Source of the DNA: an uncultured Clostridia bacterium
GTDB taxonomy: Bacteria > Bacillota > Clostridia > TANB77 > CAG-508
NCBI GenBank assembly: GCA_934167835.1
Contig: CAKPLZ010000005.1
Span: forward strand, 48,079-112,078
Length of the DNA: 64,000 nucleotides
Direction: 5' to 3'
Within the stretch, counting starts at the first letter, position 1, and each line of letters opens with the position of its first letter. A program made the translations under genes and the position numbers. Under the pieces are notes generated by a model that was not told where the DNA came from, did no database searches, and saw only the letters and a program-made list of their open reading frames with translations. Positions 1-8,809 of the stretch are shown one piece after another.

Positions 1-1278
1 TGAAATTTTCCAGAACTCTTCTGTTAAAAGTCTTTTGTAGCCTGGAAGTTTTTCAGTGTCTACTGTATTTATTATATCTTCCATGTCTTCCTTAAATCTT
101 CTTGAATCAAAAATTCTGGTTCTTACATACATTTCTATAAATTTGAAAAATCTATATTCAGCTTTAAAATTATAGTAATAATTATTGTCAAATTCTTTTA
201 TATAAAATTGTCTATTGTCCATAAATACTTTTGATGATATTACAATTGTTTTATATTCTTCATTATTTTGAATATTTACAAATTTATCTTTTGTTATTTT
301 TCCTGCTTTTATTTCAAATGAGATTGCTATTGTAAATATTAGCATTGTTTGAACTACTCTATAGTTTGTATTTGGATAATATTTATTTACCATCTCAAAT
401 ATTTTTTTGAAATCATTTAGTGAATGTTTTAATATTCTAAGGTTTCTTGTTCCACTTTTATTAAAGGTACTTATAATATATGGGGTATTTTCTCTTAAAA
501 ATCTTATTAGTTCTTTGTCGTTTTCATATCTCATTAAAATTCCATTTATAATATAGTTAAATTCTGGTCTATATTCAAAGGTTTCTCCTATAAGTTTTTC
601 TTTTATTCTTTCATAGTCATTTGCTTTATCAAATACATATTCAATTTTATCTTGAATTCTTTCAACCATTGGTTTATCATTATTGTTAAGTTCTCCTTGT
701 TTGTCTAAAAGATATGTTGCAATAAATGTTTTCATTTCCAAATTGCTGTTTTTTAGCTTTGTTGAAAGTTCTTTTTCATTACAGATGATTATTGTTTTTA
801 TATGGTCATGTTCAACGAAATTGTTTATATATCCTAGAATATCTATAACATCTACGTTTGCCCTCTCTAAATCATCAAAACATAATACTTTATCATCTGT
901 TGCAAAAAATTTTTCATAATTAATTTTTTCATTTGCGTTTGCACCAAATGAATTTGCCATGTTTAGACCTGTTTTAGCATATTCTGGAATTGTGTATCTT
1001 CCTGTTGTATCTATATGTTTCCTTACAGTTTTATCCATAAGCTGTGTTGTCTCTATAAATATTTTCTTGCTTATTTCTTCAAGATTTGAAATACCATATA
1101 ATGACATATAAATAGTAGAAAACTTCTTTCCATTAAATTGCATTCCATCAATTTTGGGTTTAATTTTATTATTCCAAAAATAGGTTTTTCCACTTCCCCA
1201 TTCACCATTTATCATTATCGCATAATCAGTGTAATCTGACCTTACATAATCTAATATGCTTTCTACTAAGTCTTCCAT
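1..1278 (-). CDS. KAP-type P-loop NTPase (C-terminus beyond window)
   Basis: The frame is open to base 1, so 426 residues are visible and the C-terminal end is missing. Near the N-terminus is a Walker A motif GEWGSGKT (about residues 25-32). About 100 residues later is a Walker B-like KVLCFDDLER, with the paired acidic residues typical of KAP/STAND-like ATPases. Start: ATG at 1278 has AGGAGG six bases upstream; an in-frame ATG directly abutting the AGGAGG is too close. KAP NTPases are often membrane-associated and some belong to phage-defence systems, but no transmembrane segment is visible in this part. It lies 18 bp after comFC and is probably cotranscribed with it. Family call is good; function is unknown. 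Confidence 0.75.
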   Translation of the reverse strand, partial: MEDLVESILDYVRSDYTDYAIMINGEWGSGKTYFWNNKIKPKIDGMQFNGKKFSTIYMSLYGISNLEEISKKIFIETTQLMDKTVRKHIDTTGRYTIPEYAKTGLNMANSFGANANEKINYEKFFATDDKVLCFDDLERANVDVIDILGYINNFVEHDHIKTIIICNEKELSTKLKNSNLEMKTFIATYLLDKQGELNNNDKPMVERIQDKIEYVFDKANDYERIKEKLIGETFEYRPEFNYIINGILMRYENDKELIRFLRENTPYIISTFNKSGTRNLRILKHSLNDFKKIFEMVNKYYPNTNYRVVQTMLIFTIAISFEIKAGKITKDKFVNIQNNEEYKTIVISSKVFMDNRQFYIKEFDNNYYYNFKAEYRFFKFIEMYVRTRIFDSRRFKEDMEDIINTVDTEKLPGYKRLLTEEFWKIS

Positions 1279-1296
1279 TTTCATCCTCCTTAGTTT

Positions 1297-1929
1297 TTAA
1301 TCTGTTGCAAGCGTAAGTACCGCAATTTTCTTTACTCCAGCATCTTTTAAAATCTTAGAGCATTCTTTCATAGTACTTCCTGTTGTAAAAATATCATCAA
1401 ACAAAATTACATTTTTATTTTGTATTTTTTCTTTGTTTTTTATTCCAAATGCATTGTTCAAATTTATTTTTCTTTCGTTTCTTGTAAGTGTGCTTTGTTT
1501 TTTAGTATCTTTAATTTTTATTAAACAGTCTCTCAAATAGCAAATTTCTAGTTCTTTAGCGATTTCTTTTGCTATTAGTTCTGATTGATTATAACCTCTT
1601 GTTTTTTGTTTTTTTCTACGCATTGGCACGCATAACATTATATCATATTTTTTTAGAAAACTATATATTTTTTTATTATTTAATATTATTTTTTCAAAAG
1701 TTTTGTATAGGTAAGATTTTTCATTAAACTTGTAGTCTAGCATTTTGTCTCTAACCATTTTTTCATATTTTAATATTTTTATTTTATAATCATAATATGT
1801 GTTTTGGCTTTTTTCAATATCATATATTTCATATTCTTTTAGCTTTATTTCGCATTTTTTACATAAACTGTTTTTATTGATATTACCGCATATTCCACAT
1901 ACTGGTGGATATATAAAATCTAGTAGCAT
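1297..1929 (-). CDS. comFC: ComF family protein (phosphoribosyltransferase-like)
   Basis: About 210 residues. The N-terminus has two CxxC pairs (CGIC and CKKC), the zinc-binding part of ComF proteins. The C-terminus has a PRPP-binding loop in VILFDDIFTTGST. ComFC supports DNA uptake and processing in naturally competent Firmicutes, but many non-competent species carry it. No comFA helicase is adjacent. Start: ATG at 1929 follows AAAGGA by six bases; an upstream in-frame GTG at 1944 lacks a properly spaced site. It heads a likely two-gene unit with the downstream KAP NTPase. Confidence 0.85.
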   Translation of the reverse strand: MLLDFIYPPVCGICGNINKNSLCKKCEIKLKEYEIYDIEKSQNTYYDYKIKILKYEKMVRDKMLDYKFNEKSYLYKTFEKIILNNKKIYSFLKKYDIMLCVPMRRKKQKTRGYNQSELIAKEIAKELEICYLRDCLIKIKDTKKQSTLTRNERKINLNNAFGIKNKEKIQNKNVILFDDIFTTGSTMKECSKILKDAGVKKIAVLTLATD

Positions 1930-2001
1930 ATATGTTCCTTTCACAATTTTACATAAAATGTAATATTATATATAAAGATAATATTTTTAGGGGGTATATT
2001 A

Positions 2002-2148
2002 ATGAGATTATTTAAAAAGACTTTAGCTGTTTGTTTGTTTGGATTAGGACTTGGAATTTTACTTGTTATATTGCTCCCATTTACTGGTTGGTTGTTTCTT
2101 ATTGGAATATCACTTGCGTGCCTTGGGCTATCTTGGCTTTGTTGTTAA
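2002..2148 (+). CDS. small hydrophobic membrane protein
   Basis: A 48-residue protein with a basic N-terminus (MRLFKK) and two closely spaced hydrophobic stretches separated by PFTGW, ending in two cysteines. It is preceded by a GGGGG-containing ribosome site and lies 25 bp upstream of spoVM on the same strand, so the two may be coexpressed. I do not recognise the family. A spore-membrane role is only a guess from its neighbour. Confidence 0.55.
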   Translation: MRLFKKTLAVCLFGLGLGILLVILLPFTGWLFLIGISLACLGLSWLCC

Positions 2149-2173
2149 TTTTTAAAAAGGAGAGTGTTTGTAG

Positions 2174-2251
2174 ATGACAATAGTTGTAAAAAAAGTTCCT
2201 AAGTTTTTAAGAGGATTTGTAAAATTAATTTTTGGAATAAAAGAAAAATGA
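2174..2251 (+). CDS. spoVM: stage V sporulation protein SpoVM
   Basis: A 25-residue ORF too short for routine gene callers. It matches the SpoVM pattern of a short amphipathic helix with K-x-P-K-F-L-x-G-x-V and a basic end; here the core reads KKVPKFLRGFVKLIFGIKEK. In Bacillus, SpoVM inserts into the convex forespore membrane and recruits the SpoIVA coat basement layer. It has an AAGGAGA site about 10 bases upstream and sits beside a convergent rpmB gene, as I recall for Bacillus, which supports the call. The gene ends in TGA. Confidence 0.85.
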   Translation: MTIVVKKVPKFLRGFVKLIFGIKEK

Positions 2252-2269
2252 TTTTCAAATAATCTTAAC

Positions 2270-2288
2270 ATGTAATTTGAAATTACAT
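2270..2288. repeat. perfect 19-base palindrome between spoVM and rpmB
   Basis: Nine-base arms around a single central G, reading ATGTAATTT-G-AAATTACAT. It lies downstream of both convergent genes, just before the shared terminator. It could be a protein-binding site or part of the termination structure. Confidence 0.4.
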
Positions 2289-2292
2289 AGAA

Positions 2293-2326
2293 AAAAGAGC
2301 AAGTAAATAAAATGCCTTGCTCTTTT
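2293..2326. terminator. bidirectional terminator, spoVM / rpmB
   Basis: An 11-bp stem (AAAAGAGCAAG pairing with CTTGCTCTTTT) flanked by A/T runs on both sides, so it can serve spoVM on the plus strand and rpmB on the minus strand. Confidence 0.85.
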
Positions 2327-2335
2327 GTTTGTTTC

Positions 2336-2533
2336 CTAAGCTTTTGTTACTTTTCCAGAACGTAAGCATTTTGCACAAACATTAATTTTCTTTGGTTGTC
2401 CGTCAACCATTGCTTTAACTGTTCTAACATTTGGTTTGAAAGTTCTTGTTGATCTTTTACTTATATGTGAACGTGTTATACTTAATTGATTTCCATAATT
2501 AACTGATTTATTGCAGATTTCACATTTTGCCAT
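2336..2533 (-). CDS. rpmB: 50S ribosomal protein L28
   Basis: A 65-residue L28 beginning MAKCEICNK. Two CxxC pairs (CEIC near the N-terminus, CAKC near the C-terminus) mark the zinc-binding form. Start: ATG at 2533 has AGGAGG ten bases upstream; an upstream in-frame start at 2572 would add a non-L28 leader. Transcribed alone from its own promoter, convergent with spoVM. Confidence 0.95.
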   Translation of the reverse strand: MAKCEICNKSVNYGNQLSITRSHISKRSTRTFKPNVRTVKAMVDGQPKKINVCAKCLRSGKVTKA

Positions 2534-2580
2534 GTCTATAGCACCTCCTAAAATGCTTAAAATAAAATTCACTAATATTT

Positions 2581-2609
2581 AGTTTAACACAAATTTCAAT
2601 AAAATACAA
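2581..2609 (-). promoter_or_regulatory. sigma-A-type promoter of rpmB
   Basis: On the minus strand, -35 TTGTAT and -10 TAAACT are separated by 17 bases, about 45 bases upstream of the rpmB start. Confidence 0.6.
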
Positions 2610-2636
2610 GTGTTTATGGAATATTTTTGAATTTTT

Positions 2637-3353
2637 TTATGTTCTCACTAATCTTTTCAAAACCTTTTCCTTTGGTGTAAACACCATTGTTTTAATAAAG
2701 TATTTTTGTACTGGATTAAAAAATGTATCTAATAATAATATATCTTTAATTCTAAATTTAAATCCTTTTTTCTCTAAATAATCACATGTAAAGAGTTTAC
2801 ATCCCAAACATTTTGCATCACATGTATAATTTTCTTTGTTTAGATATTCGCAAAGTACAAGTTTAGTTAATGGTCCAAGACATTTTACTTTAAAATGATG
2901 ACAACAGCCAGTTACAGAGGAAGTATTTCTCTTTTCTCCGCATTTATTATTTTTGAAATCGCACAAATTCTTTTCATAAAAGAAGTGGTCTAAATATGCA
3001 CATGCCTCATCATATATGTAATTATACCTTTCATATCTAGTTTTGTAAAAAATCGCATTAATGGCCTTAATAAACTCTCTTTGTATACTGCTTTCTTCAT
3101 TAAAATTTTGAACATACCCAAGTAAAATCTTATTATCAGATAAAATTTCAGTATTAACGTTCTTCTTATGCCTCAATAATTTTCGTAAAATCTTTTTATA
3201 TTGATTTTCCTCTATTTTCTCAAAATCTATTTTAAGCAATCCATTTGCCCTAGCATTTATTTTATCTATGTCTACCACATTTTCTTCTCTACATTTTTCA
3301 TTATTATTTATTATTTCAAAAATATAATTATTATCTAGATTAATTCTTTCCAA
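2637..3353 (-). CDS. uncharacterised cysteine-rich protein
   Basis: About 238 residues from a TTG start at 3353. The N-terminal half is charged and helical. The C-terminal third carries eleven or so cysteines in clusters (GCCHHFKVKCLGP and CDAKCLGCKLFTC), which suggests a metal site. I do not recognise the family. Start choice: the open frame extends to 3503, but a good promoter and a leader hairpin lie inside that extension, while AAAGGA sits ten bases before the TTG. It follows the sigma/anti-sigma pair but appears to have its own promoter. Confidence 0.6.
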   Translation of the reverse strand: MERINLDNNYIFEIINNNEKCREENVVDIDKINARANGLLKIDFEKIEENQYKKILRKLLRHKKNVNTEILSDNKILLGYVQNFNEESSIQREFIKAINAIFYKTRYERYNYIYDEACAYLDHFFYEKNLCDFKNNKCGEKRNTSSVTGCCHHFKVKCLGPLTKLVLCEYLNKENYTCDAKCLGCKLFTCDYLEKKGFKFRIKDILLLDTFFNPVQKYFIKTMVFTPKEKVLKRLVRT

Positions 3354-3380
3354 AAATTTAAAATCCTTTCTATTTTTAAG

Positions 3381-3410
3381 AGAGCGATTCGGAATATTCC
3401 AAATCGCTCT
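3381..3410. repeat. leader stem-loop upstream of Cys-rich gene
   Basis: A 12-bp inverted repeat around AGAGCGATT...AATCGCTCT with one mismatch. It lies between the promoter and the ribosome site of the 2637-3353 gene. No T-run follows on the minus strand, so it is more likely a leader structure than a terminator. Confidence 0.5.
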
Positions 3411-3450
3411 GAAGAGAATTAGAGTCTTATTTTCCCTTATTATGTAGTAT

Positions 3451-3478
3451 ATTTTAACACATTTGTTTATAATGTCAA
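3451..3478 (-). promoter_or_regulatory. sigma-A-type promoter of Cys-rich gene
   Basis: Minus strand -35 TTGACA and -10 TAAAAT with a 16-base spacer, immediately downstream of the stop codon of the large membrane protein gene. Confidence 0.65.
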
Positions 3479-3495
3479 TACTTTTTTTGATTTTT

Positions 3496-6381
3496 TTAGC
3501 CAACCATTATTAAATCAACTTTTAGTCCATAATCTGTTCTAATTACTTCCACAAGAACTGTTGTGCTTGTTCCATTTTGTCCGTTTATTGCATTTTTGCG
3601 TAAATATACATTGTATTGGTATCTGTCTCCATCTCTTTTCATTTTTTCTACTCTTTCTACTGTATATACATCACTTTCTCCGTAGTTTTCAGGGTATACG
3701 TAAATATTTTCATCTACAATTTTTATTGCCTCTTTAAATTTTTTGTTATTCATTACATAAGTTTCAAAATATTCTTCTGTTGTATATTTCAACATTTCTT
3801 TTTTAAACTCATCATATTTTAAGTTTGTATTTACAAATACAGAATTTTTATCATTTTGGAAATAGTCTTTTATGCTATCATTATAATTGATGTTTAAGTC
3901 TGGTTTTATTACTAATAATGCATCTTTTGCATTTCCATTAGATTTTCCTGCCATATTTAGAACTTTTTCTGTTATACTTTTTACTTCATTTGCATCTTGT
4001 ATTTCCTGTTTTGTATCCATAGCACTTGATTCCTCAGTTGGTTCTATATATTCTTTTATTGTTCCATCATTATTAACTTGATATAATTTACCAGTAGTAT
4101 CCATTATTACTGTGATAAATCCATCATGTTGTTCTTCTTCTGATATTTTCTCTACATATATTTCTTTAACATATTGTGAGAACTTTCCTGGAATTACTTT
4201 TGCCTTTAATGTTCCCTGGCTAGATAAATCAGATGAAAGTGCAAAATATAATTTACTTGTGCCATATAAGAATATTTTCTTTCCAGTATATCCATTTTTG
4301 CTAATATCTACAAATTCAACACCTGTAATTTTTTCATCTATACCTGTAATGGTGTATTCAACATTTGCTTCTTGTGCATAAAACCATCCGTCTATTGCTT
4401 CTTGACTAAATGATATTGTTACTGTACCATCTTCATATACTCTTACTGTTTCTTTACTTTCTGTACTTTTATCACTATAATATGCTACAAATTTCTTTTC
4501 TGGTTGTTTTTCAAAGAATTCTACTGTGTTTAGCATTTCTTCTACTGTTTTATTATATCTTTCAAATTGTGCATTTATTGCTCTAAATTCAATGTAGTAT
4601 AATGAATTATCTTTTTTAACTCTTATTTGTCTTTCTTTTATTGTGTTATTGCTATCATAAGAATATATATAACTTTCTCCTGTATACCCTGCTATTGTAA
4701 TTGATGCTTTTTCTGGATTTTTTAAATCTTCTACATTACTTAAAGTTACCTTTCCATTGTCTATATCTTCTTGTGCAATTTTTTGAATTTTTAAGCTTGC
4801 CTTGTTTCCATCTACATCTTCTGGGCTATATAGAATTACACTATTTTCTTTTTCTCCATAAACCCAGCTTCCTGGATACATTAATTTAACACCTTGATTT
4901 TCATTATATAATTCTTGATTTAATTCAAAATGATTGCTATATCTTGCAGCATCTATATCAAGTGTAAGCGGTGCACCTATCATTGTTTTTATTGTTTCTT
5001 TGCTAACTTCTTCGTCAAATAATTGTTCATATATTTTTACTATTATTTTCTTTGTATCTTTTTCAACATTTTCAAGTAGAATTCTGTCTGTATAAATTGC
5101 TGTTCCTTCTGTGCTTAATGCCTTCTCATAATTTTCATTTGAACAAGTTCCTGTTCCAAGTACTGTTCCATTTTCATCTGTTATTACAAATACACAAGGT
5201 AAACCATTTTTTCCATATTCTTTGTACATATTTGCATTGGCTGTTTTTGTTTGTAACATTAAAACTGTTGAGAAATCGCTTATTACTAGTTTCTTAGCCT
5301 CTACTGTTGCATTATATCTTGTGTTATCTGCTACTACTACACCTGCTGCAACATGTTGTGCTATGTTGTTTTCGAAAAATTCTATTGTTTCTACTCTTGT
5401 GTCTAACCTAGCTTTTTCAAGTTTTGTTTCAAAATTCCATTTTCCTTTAACATTTCCAATCTGTGTTATTTTTATAATTAAATCAAATTTACTTGCCAAA
5501 TCTGTTATTGTATCTACATTATAAATATTGTATATTATATAGCTATTTCCAGACTTTTCAATTTTTTGTGATATTGCTTTTATGCCTATACCTTGTAGAG
5601 TATCATTTGATTGTATTATTGTAAATTTGCTTGATACCTTTGCTTCAAATGTTGCTACAACATTTTCAAGCATTTCTTTGATTTTTGCATCTGATTCATA
5701 TACTTCTGGCATTATTTGTTTTCCAATATATTTTATATATGCTGTTGTTGCAGATTCCAATAATTCTTTTGCTTCACTGTCTGTAAGACCTAAAGCTTTA
5801 AATCTAGCTAATATTCTATTATAGTCCTCAATTTCTTCATCTGCTCCTTCGTCAAGTTGATTTTTATATTTCTTATATTCCTCTTCTCCTACATCCATAC
5901 CTAATAATGATAATCTTCTTTTTGCATAATGTAGCATTTCATTTTCAAATTCATTATATGTGTAAAATTCGTTTGTTAATTTATCTCCTTCTGCTGTATA
6001 TTTTGTTATTAAAACATTTTCGTCCATTGCTACTGTTTTTAATGTTAGCTTTATTCCATTGTTTTCTACGTATTCGCCAACTTCAACTTCACTTTGTGTA
6101 TATTTTGCTTCTTTGATAAATAAGCTTTTAATTGCACTATAAATGTTTGGTCTGCCATTTAAATGTGCATACAAATTACCTCCTAATACGCCTACTATTA
6201 CTAAGCTTGAGAATGCAAGTACCCCCTGCATTAAACTAATTTTTAATATTTTTCTTTCCTTTGGTTTATTATTATCCAAAATTATTCCCCCTTTAAAATT
6301 TTTAAATACTTCATTTGCTTGATTAGATATTTTTTTATCTTCTTGTAGTTTAGCTTGTATAAATCTGTCTTTTTGATTCAT
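3496..6381 (-). CDS. very large membrane protein, putative anti-sigma factor
   Basis: 961 residues: a short charged cytoplasmic N-terminus, one transmembrane helix at about residues 52-70 (VLAFSSLVIVGVLGGNLYAH), and about 890 extracellular residues of mostly beta/alpha character without a motif I recognise. The gene overlaps the upstream ECF sigma gene by 32 bp and has AGGAGGTGA ten bases before its ATG, so the two are translationally coupled. A one-helix membrane protein downstream of an ECF sigma gene is usually its anti-sigma factor. The extracellular part is far larger than usual and may be a surface sensor or effector. No CxxC/His zinc anti-sigma motif is visible at the N-terminus. Confidence 0.65.
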   Translation of the reverse strand: MNQKDRFIQAKLQEDKKISNQANEVFKNFKGGIILDNNKPKERKILKISLMQGVLAFSSLVIVGVLGGNLYAHLNGRPNIYSAIKSLFIKEAKYTQSEVEVGEYVENNGIKLTLKTVAMDENVLITKYTAEGDKLTNEFYTYNEFENEMLHYAKRRLSLLGMDVGEEEYKKYKNQLDEGADEEIEDYNRILARFKALGLTDSEAKELLESATTAYIKYIGKQIMPEVYESDAKIKEMLENVVATFEAKVSSKFTIIQSNDTLQGIGIKAISQKIEKSGNSYIIYNIYNVDTITDLASKFDLIIKITQIGNVKGKWNFETKLEKARLDTRVETIEFFENNIAQHVAAGVVVADNTRYNATVEAKKLVISDFSTVLMLQTKTANANMYKEYGKNGLPCVFVITDENGTVLGTGTCSNENYEKALSTEGTAIYTDRILLENVEKDTKKIIVKIYEQLFDEEVSKETIKTMIGAPLTLDIDAARYSNHFELNQELYNENQGVKLMYPGSWVYGEKENSVILYSPEDVDGNKASLKIQKIAQEDIDNGKVTLSNVEDLKNPEKASITIAGYTGESYIYSYDSNNTIKERQIRVKKDNSLYYIEFRAINAQFERYNKTVEEMLNTVEFFEKQPEKKFVAYYSDKSTESKETVRVYEDGTVTISFSQEAIDGWFYAQEANVEYTITGIDEKITGVEFVDISKNGYTGKKIFLYGTSKLYFALSSDLSSQGTLKAKVIPGKFSQYVKEIYVEKISEEEQHDGFITVIMDTTGKLYQVNNDGTIKEYIEPTEESSAMDTKQEIQDANEVKSITEKVLNMAGKSNGNAKDALLVIKPDLNINYNDSIKDYFQNDKNSVFVNTNLKYDEFKKEMLKYTTEEYFETYVMNNKKFKEAIKIVDENIYVYPENYGESDVYTVERVEKMKRDGDRYQYNVYLRKNAINGQNGTSTTVLVEVIRTDYGLKVDLIMVG

Positions 6382-6898
6382 TAACTGTCACCTCCTTCTC
6401 CTTTAAAATATTATATAAGTCATCTCTAGCTCTAGATAATTTTGACTTTACAGTACCTGGTGGAATATCCAATATTTTTGAAATTTCTTTTACAGGAATA
6501 TCATCATAATAGAACAATACTGTAACTACCCTTAGGTCTTCATCTATTTGTTTTAATGCATATTCCAAATCCATTTTTGTTTCTATGCTTCCAGTGCTTT
6601 TATCTTCTTCATAAAATACCGTTTTTTCATTTTTTTCTGAATTCAAATTATTTTTTTGAATTATGTCATAACACTTATTTATTGTTATTCTAATAATCCA
6701 AGTTTTAAAATAGTTTTCATTTTTTAAATTTGCAATATTTTTATATGCACTAATTAAAGTTTCTTGTATTGCATCACATACATCATCCTCATTTTTTAAA
6801 ATAGCTTTTGCTGTTTTATACATTTGTACTTTTTGCATTTCTATTAATGCTTCAAAACTGCTTATATCCCCATTTTGAGCTTTTTTTATAATAGACAT
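6350..6898 (-). CDS. ECF-type RNA polymerase sigma factor
   Basis: 182 residues with sigma-70 region 2 (AIQETLISAYKNIANLKN, then YFKTWIIRITINKC) and region 4 (VLFYYDDIPVKEISKILDIP followed by GTVKSKLSRAR). Length fits the ECF group. Start: ATG at 6898 follows CGGAGG by seven bases; the in-frame ATG at 6919 has no good site. It forms an operon with the overlapping membrane protein gene and is expressed from a sigma-A-type promoter. The target promoters are unknown. Confidence 0.9.
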   Translation of the reverse strand: MSIIKKAQNGDISSFEALIEMQKVQMYKTAKAILKNEDDVCDAIQETLISAYKNIANLKNENYFKTWIIRITINKCYDIIQKNNLNSEKNEKTVFYEEDKSTGSIETKMDLEYALKQIDEDLRVVTVLFYYDDIPVKEISKILDIPPGTVKSKLSRARDDLYNILKEKEVTVNESKRQIYTS

Positions 6899-6927
6899 TT
6901 TTTTACCTCCGTTTTTCATTTTTACTA

Positions 6928-6956
6928 ATTATATTCTTTAAATTTGAGAATGTCAA
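6928..6956 (-). promoter_or_regulatory. sigma-A-type promoter of ECF sigma operon
   Basis: Minus strand TTGACA and TATAAT with a 17-base spacer, a near-perfect housekeeping promoter about 30 bases upstream of the sigma gene start. Confidence 0.8.
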
Positions 6957-7033
6957 TTGATTTTTGTTTATTTTTTAAACTTTTTGTACTTTTCTGCTCT
7001 TATTTTGGATAGAATAAGAATGGTGATTTAATT

Positions 7034-7355
7034 ATGAAAACTACTAATCAAATAATGCGCGATTTTCGAGAAGATCACGATTTATCTCAATTAGATGTCG
7101 CTAAATATTTAAACATTCCTCGTTCAACTTATTGTAGGTATGAATCTCGGAAGTAGCAAAATTCCTATCGATATTCTACTTGGCTTATGTAATTTGTATA
7201 AAATAACTCCTAACGATATATTGGAGTTTCAAAATGAATTTCCTGCAACAGAAATTTCAAAAATTCATAAACTATACCAGTATATCAATTCTGAAAAAAT
7301 TAATATAGATGAACTTTTAAACGTTCTAAAGTTATCTAAAAAATTATTTTCTTAA
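7034..7355 (+). CDS. XRE-family HTH regulator, frame restored by +1 at CGG
   Basis: 106 residues when the C at 7148 is skipped. The first frame gives the helix-turn-helix (SQLDVAKYLNIPRSTYCRYES) and stops soon after an in-frame CGG at 7148-7150. Reading GGA from 7149 continues GSSKIPIDILLGLCNLYKI, the usual continuation of the XRE fold. Length 322 nt is three times 107 plus one. This is one of 11 CGG sites of the same kind in the window. Taken alone it would look like a frameshifted pseudogene. Target genes are unknown; it is divergent from the ECF sigma operon. Confidence 0.7.
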
Positions 7356-7404
7356 GCCACTTCCTATACATTAGACGGAACTTTTTGTAAATTGGTTCAC
7401 ATAA

Positions 7405-7443
7405 ATAAAGAAAATTGGTATTTTTTTTACCAATTTTCTTTAT
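7405..7443. terminator. bidirectional terminator, XRE gene / trmFO
   Basis: A 16-bp A/T-rich stem (AAAGAAAATTGGTA with TACCAATTTTCTTT) around a T-rich loop, between two convergent genes. Confidence 0.75.
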
Positions 7444-7456
7444 TTGTTTTATTACA

Positions 7457-8746
7457 TTAAATGTTTTCCAACGCTCTCTTAGCCATTGCGGCATATCTTT
7501 GTTGTTTATCTTTGATTTTTTCATCAAGACATGGAAGTATTCCAAAGTTTGCATTCATTGGTTGAAAATTAGAGTTTGGGGTTTGAATGTAGTTTGCCAG
7601 TGCTCCTATTACTGTTTCTTTTGGGAATATTTGTTTTTCTTCATTTTTAAATTGCTTGCTTGCATTTATTCCTGAAACTAAGCCTGAAGCTATTGATTCT
7701 ACATATCCTTCTACTCCTGTTATTTGGCCCGCGAAGTATATTTTTGAATTTGTTTTTAGATTATATGTATTATCTAGTAATTCCGGTGAATTTATAAATG
7801 TATTTCTGTGCATTACTCCATATTTTACAAACTCTGCATTTGCTAAGCCTGGTATTAACGAGAAAACTCTTTTTTGTTCTCCAAATTTTAAATTTGTTTG
7901 AAAACCTACCATATTATATAAGGTTCCTTCTGTGTTATCTTGCCTTAATTGTATTATTGCATACGGCCTTGTTCCTGTTCTTGGGTCGGTAAATCCAACA
8001 GGCTTTAGTGGGCCAAATCTTATTGTGTCTTCTCCTCGTTTTGCCATTACTTCTATTGGCATACATCCTTCAAATATTTCTCTTTTTTCGAACTCATGTA
8101 AGGTAACTACCTCTGCACTTATAAGCTCATTGTAAAAGTTTTGATATTCTTCTTTGTTCATTGGAAGATTTATATAACTGCTGTCTCCTTCTTTACCATA
8201 TCTATCTCCGAAAAATGCTATACTAAAATCTATACTATCTTTTTCTATTATTGGTGCTGCTGCATCAAAAAAGAAAAGTCTTTCTTGTCCTGTAATTTTC
8301 TTTATTTGTTCTGCCATTTTGTCTGATGTAAGTGGGCCGGTTGCAATAACTGTTATTCCTTCATTTGCATCAATATTTTCAATTTCTTCGTGTATAATTT
8401 CAATATTTGAGTTTCCTTCTATTGCATCATTCACTTTTTTTGAAAAGATTTCTCTATCTACCGCCAATGCTTGTCCTGCTGGTACTTTTGTTTCATCAGC
8501 TATTTTTATTAAAAGTGAGTCTAATCTTCTTAATTCTTCTTTTAATAATCCACATGCATTGGTAATACTATTAGATTTAAAAGAGTTACTGCATACTATT
8601 TCTGCAAGATTTGGATTTGTATGTGCTGGTGAAAACTTTTTTGGTTTCATTTCATATAACTTTACCTTTATTCCTCTTTTTGCAATCTGATATGCTGCTT
8701 CCGTTCCTGCTAGGCCTCCGCCTATTACTGTAATATAATCGTTCAT
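7457..8746 (-). CDS. trmFO: tRNA m5U54 methyltransferase TrmFO
   Basis: 429 residues, the normal family length. It begins with the FAD-binding motif VIGGGLAGTEAA and has the family signature CSNSFKSNSITNACGLLKEE. It makes 5-methyluridine at position 54 of tRNA using methylene-tetrahydrofolate and FADH2, the folate-dependent route of Gram-positives. It lies downstream of rplT but a terminator separates them. NNC GGN junctions in this gene (for example TTC GGA) are read without any frame change. Confidence 0.95.
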   Translation of the reverse strand: MNDYITVIGGGLAGTEAAYQIAKRGIKVKLYEMKPKKFSPAHTNPNLAEIVCSNSFKSNSITNACGLLKEELRRLDSLLIKIADETKVPAGQALAVDREIFSKKVNDAIEGNSNIEIIHEEIENIDANEGITVIATGPLTSDKMAEQIKKITGQERLFFFDAAAPIIEKDSIDFSIAFFGDRYGKEGDSSYINLPMNKEEYQNFYNELISAEVVTLHEFEKREIFEGCMPIEVMAKRGEDTIRFGPLKPVGFTDPRTGTRPYAIIQLRQDNTEGTLYNMVGFQTNLKFGEQKRVFSLIPGLANAEFVKYGVMHRNTFINSPELLDNTYNLKTNSKIYFAGQITGVEGYVESIASGLVSGINASKQFKNEEKQIFPKETVIGALANYIQTPNSNFQPMNANFGILPCLDEKIKDKQQRYAAMAKRALENI

Positions 8747-8765
8747 TTTTATACCTCTTTATATT

Positions 8766-8799
8766 AAAAAAGCGTTTCTAATGCTAGAAACGTTTTTTT
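8766..8799 (-). terminator. terminator of infC-rpmI-rplT operon
   Basis: Inverted repeat of CGTTTCTA / TAGAAACG flanked by A and T runs, eleven bases after the rplT stop codon. Confidence 0.85.
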
Positions 8800-8809
8800 A
8801 TTTTGAAAT

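Noticed and set aside
3616..6116. Several plus-strand ORFs of 60-100 codons inside the large minus-strand gene
   Set aside because: They are antisense shadows rich in Phe/Leu/Ile without ribosome sites.
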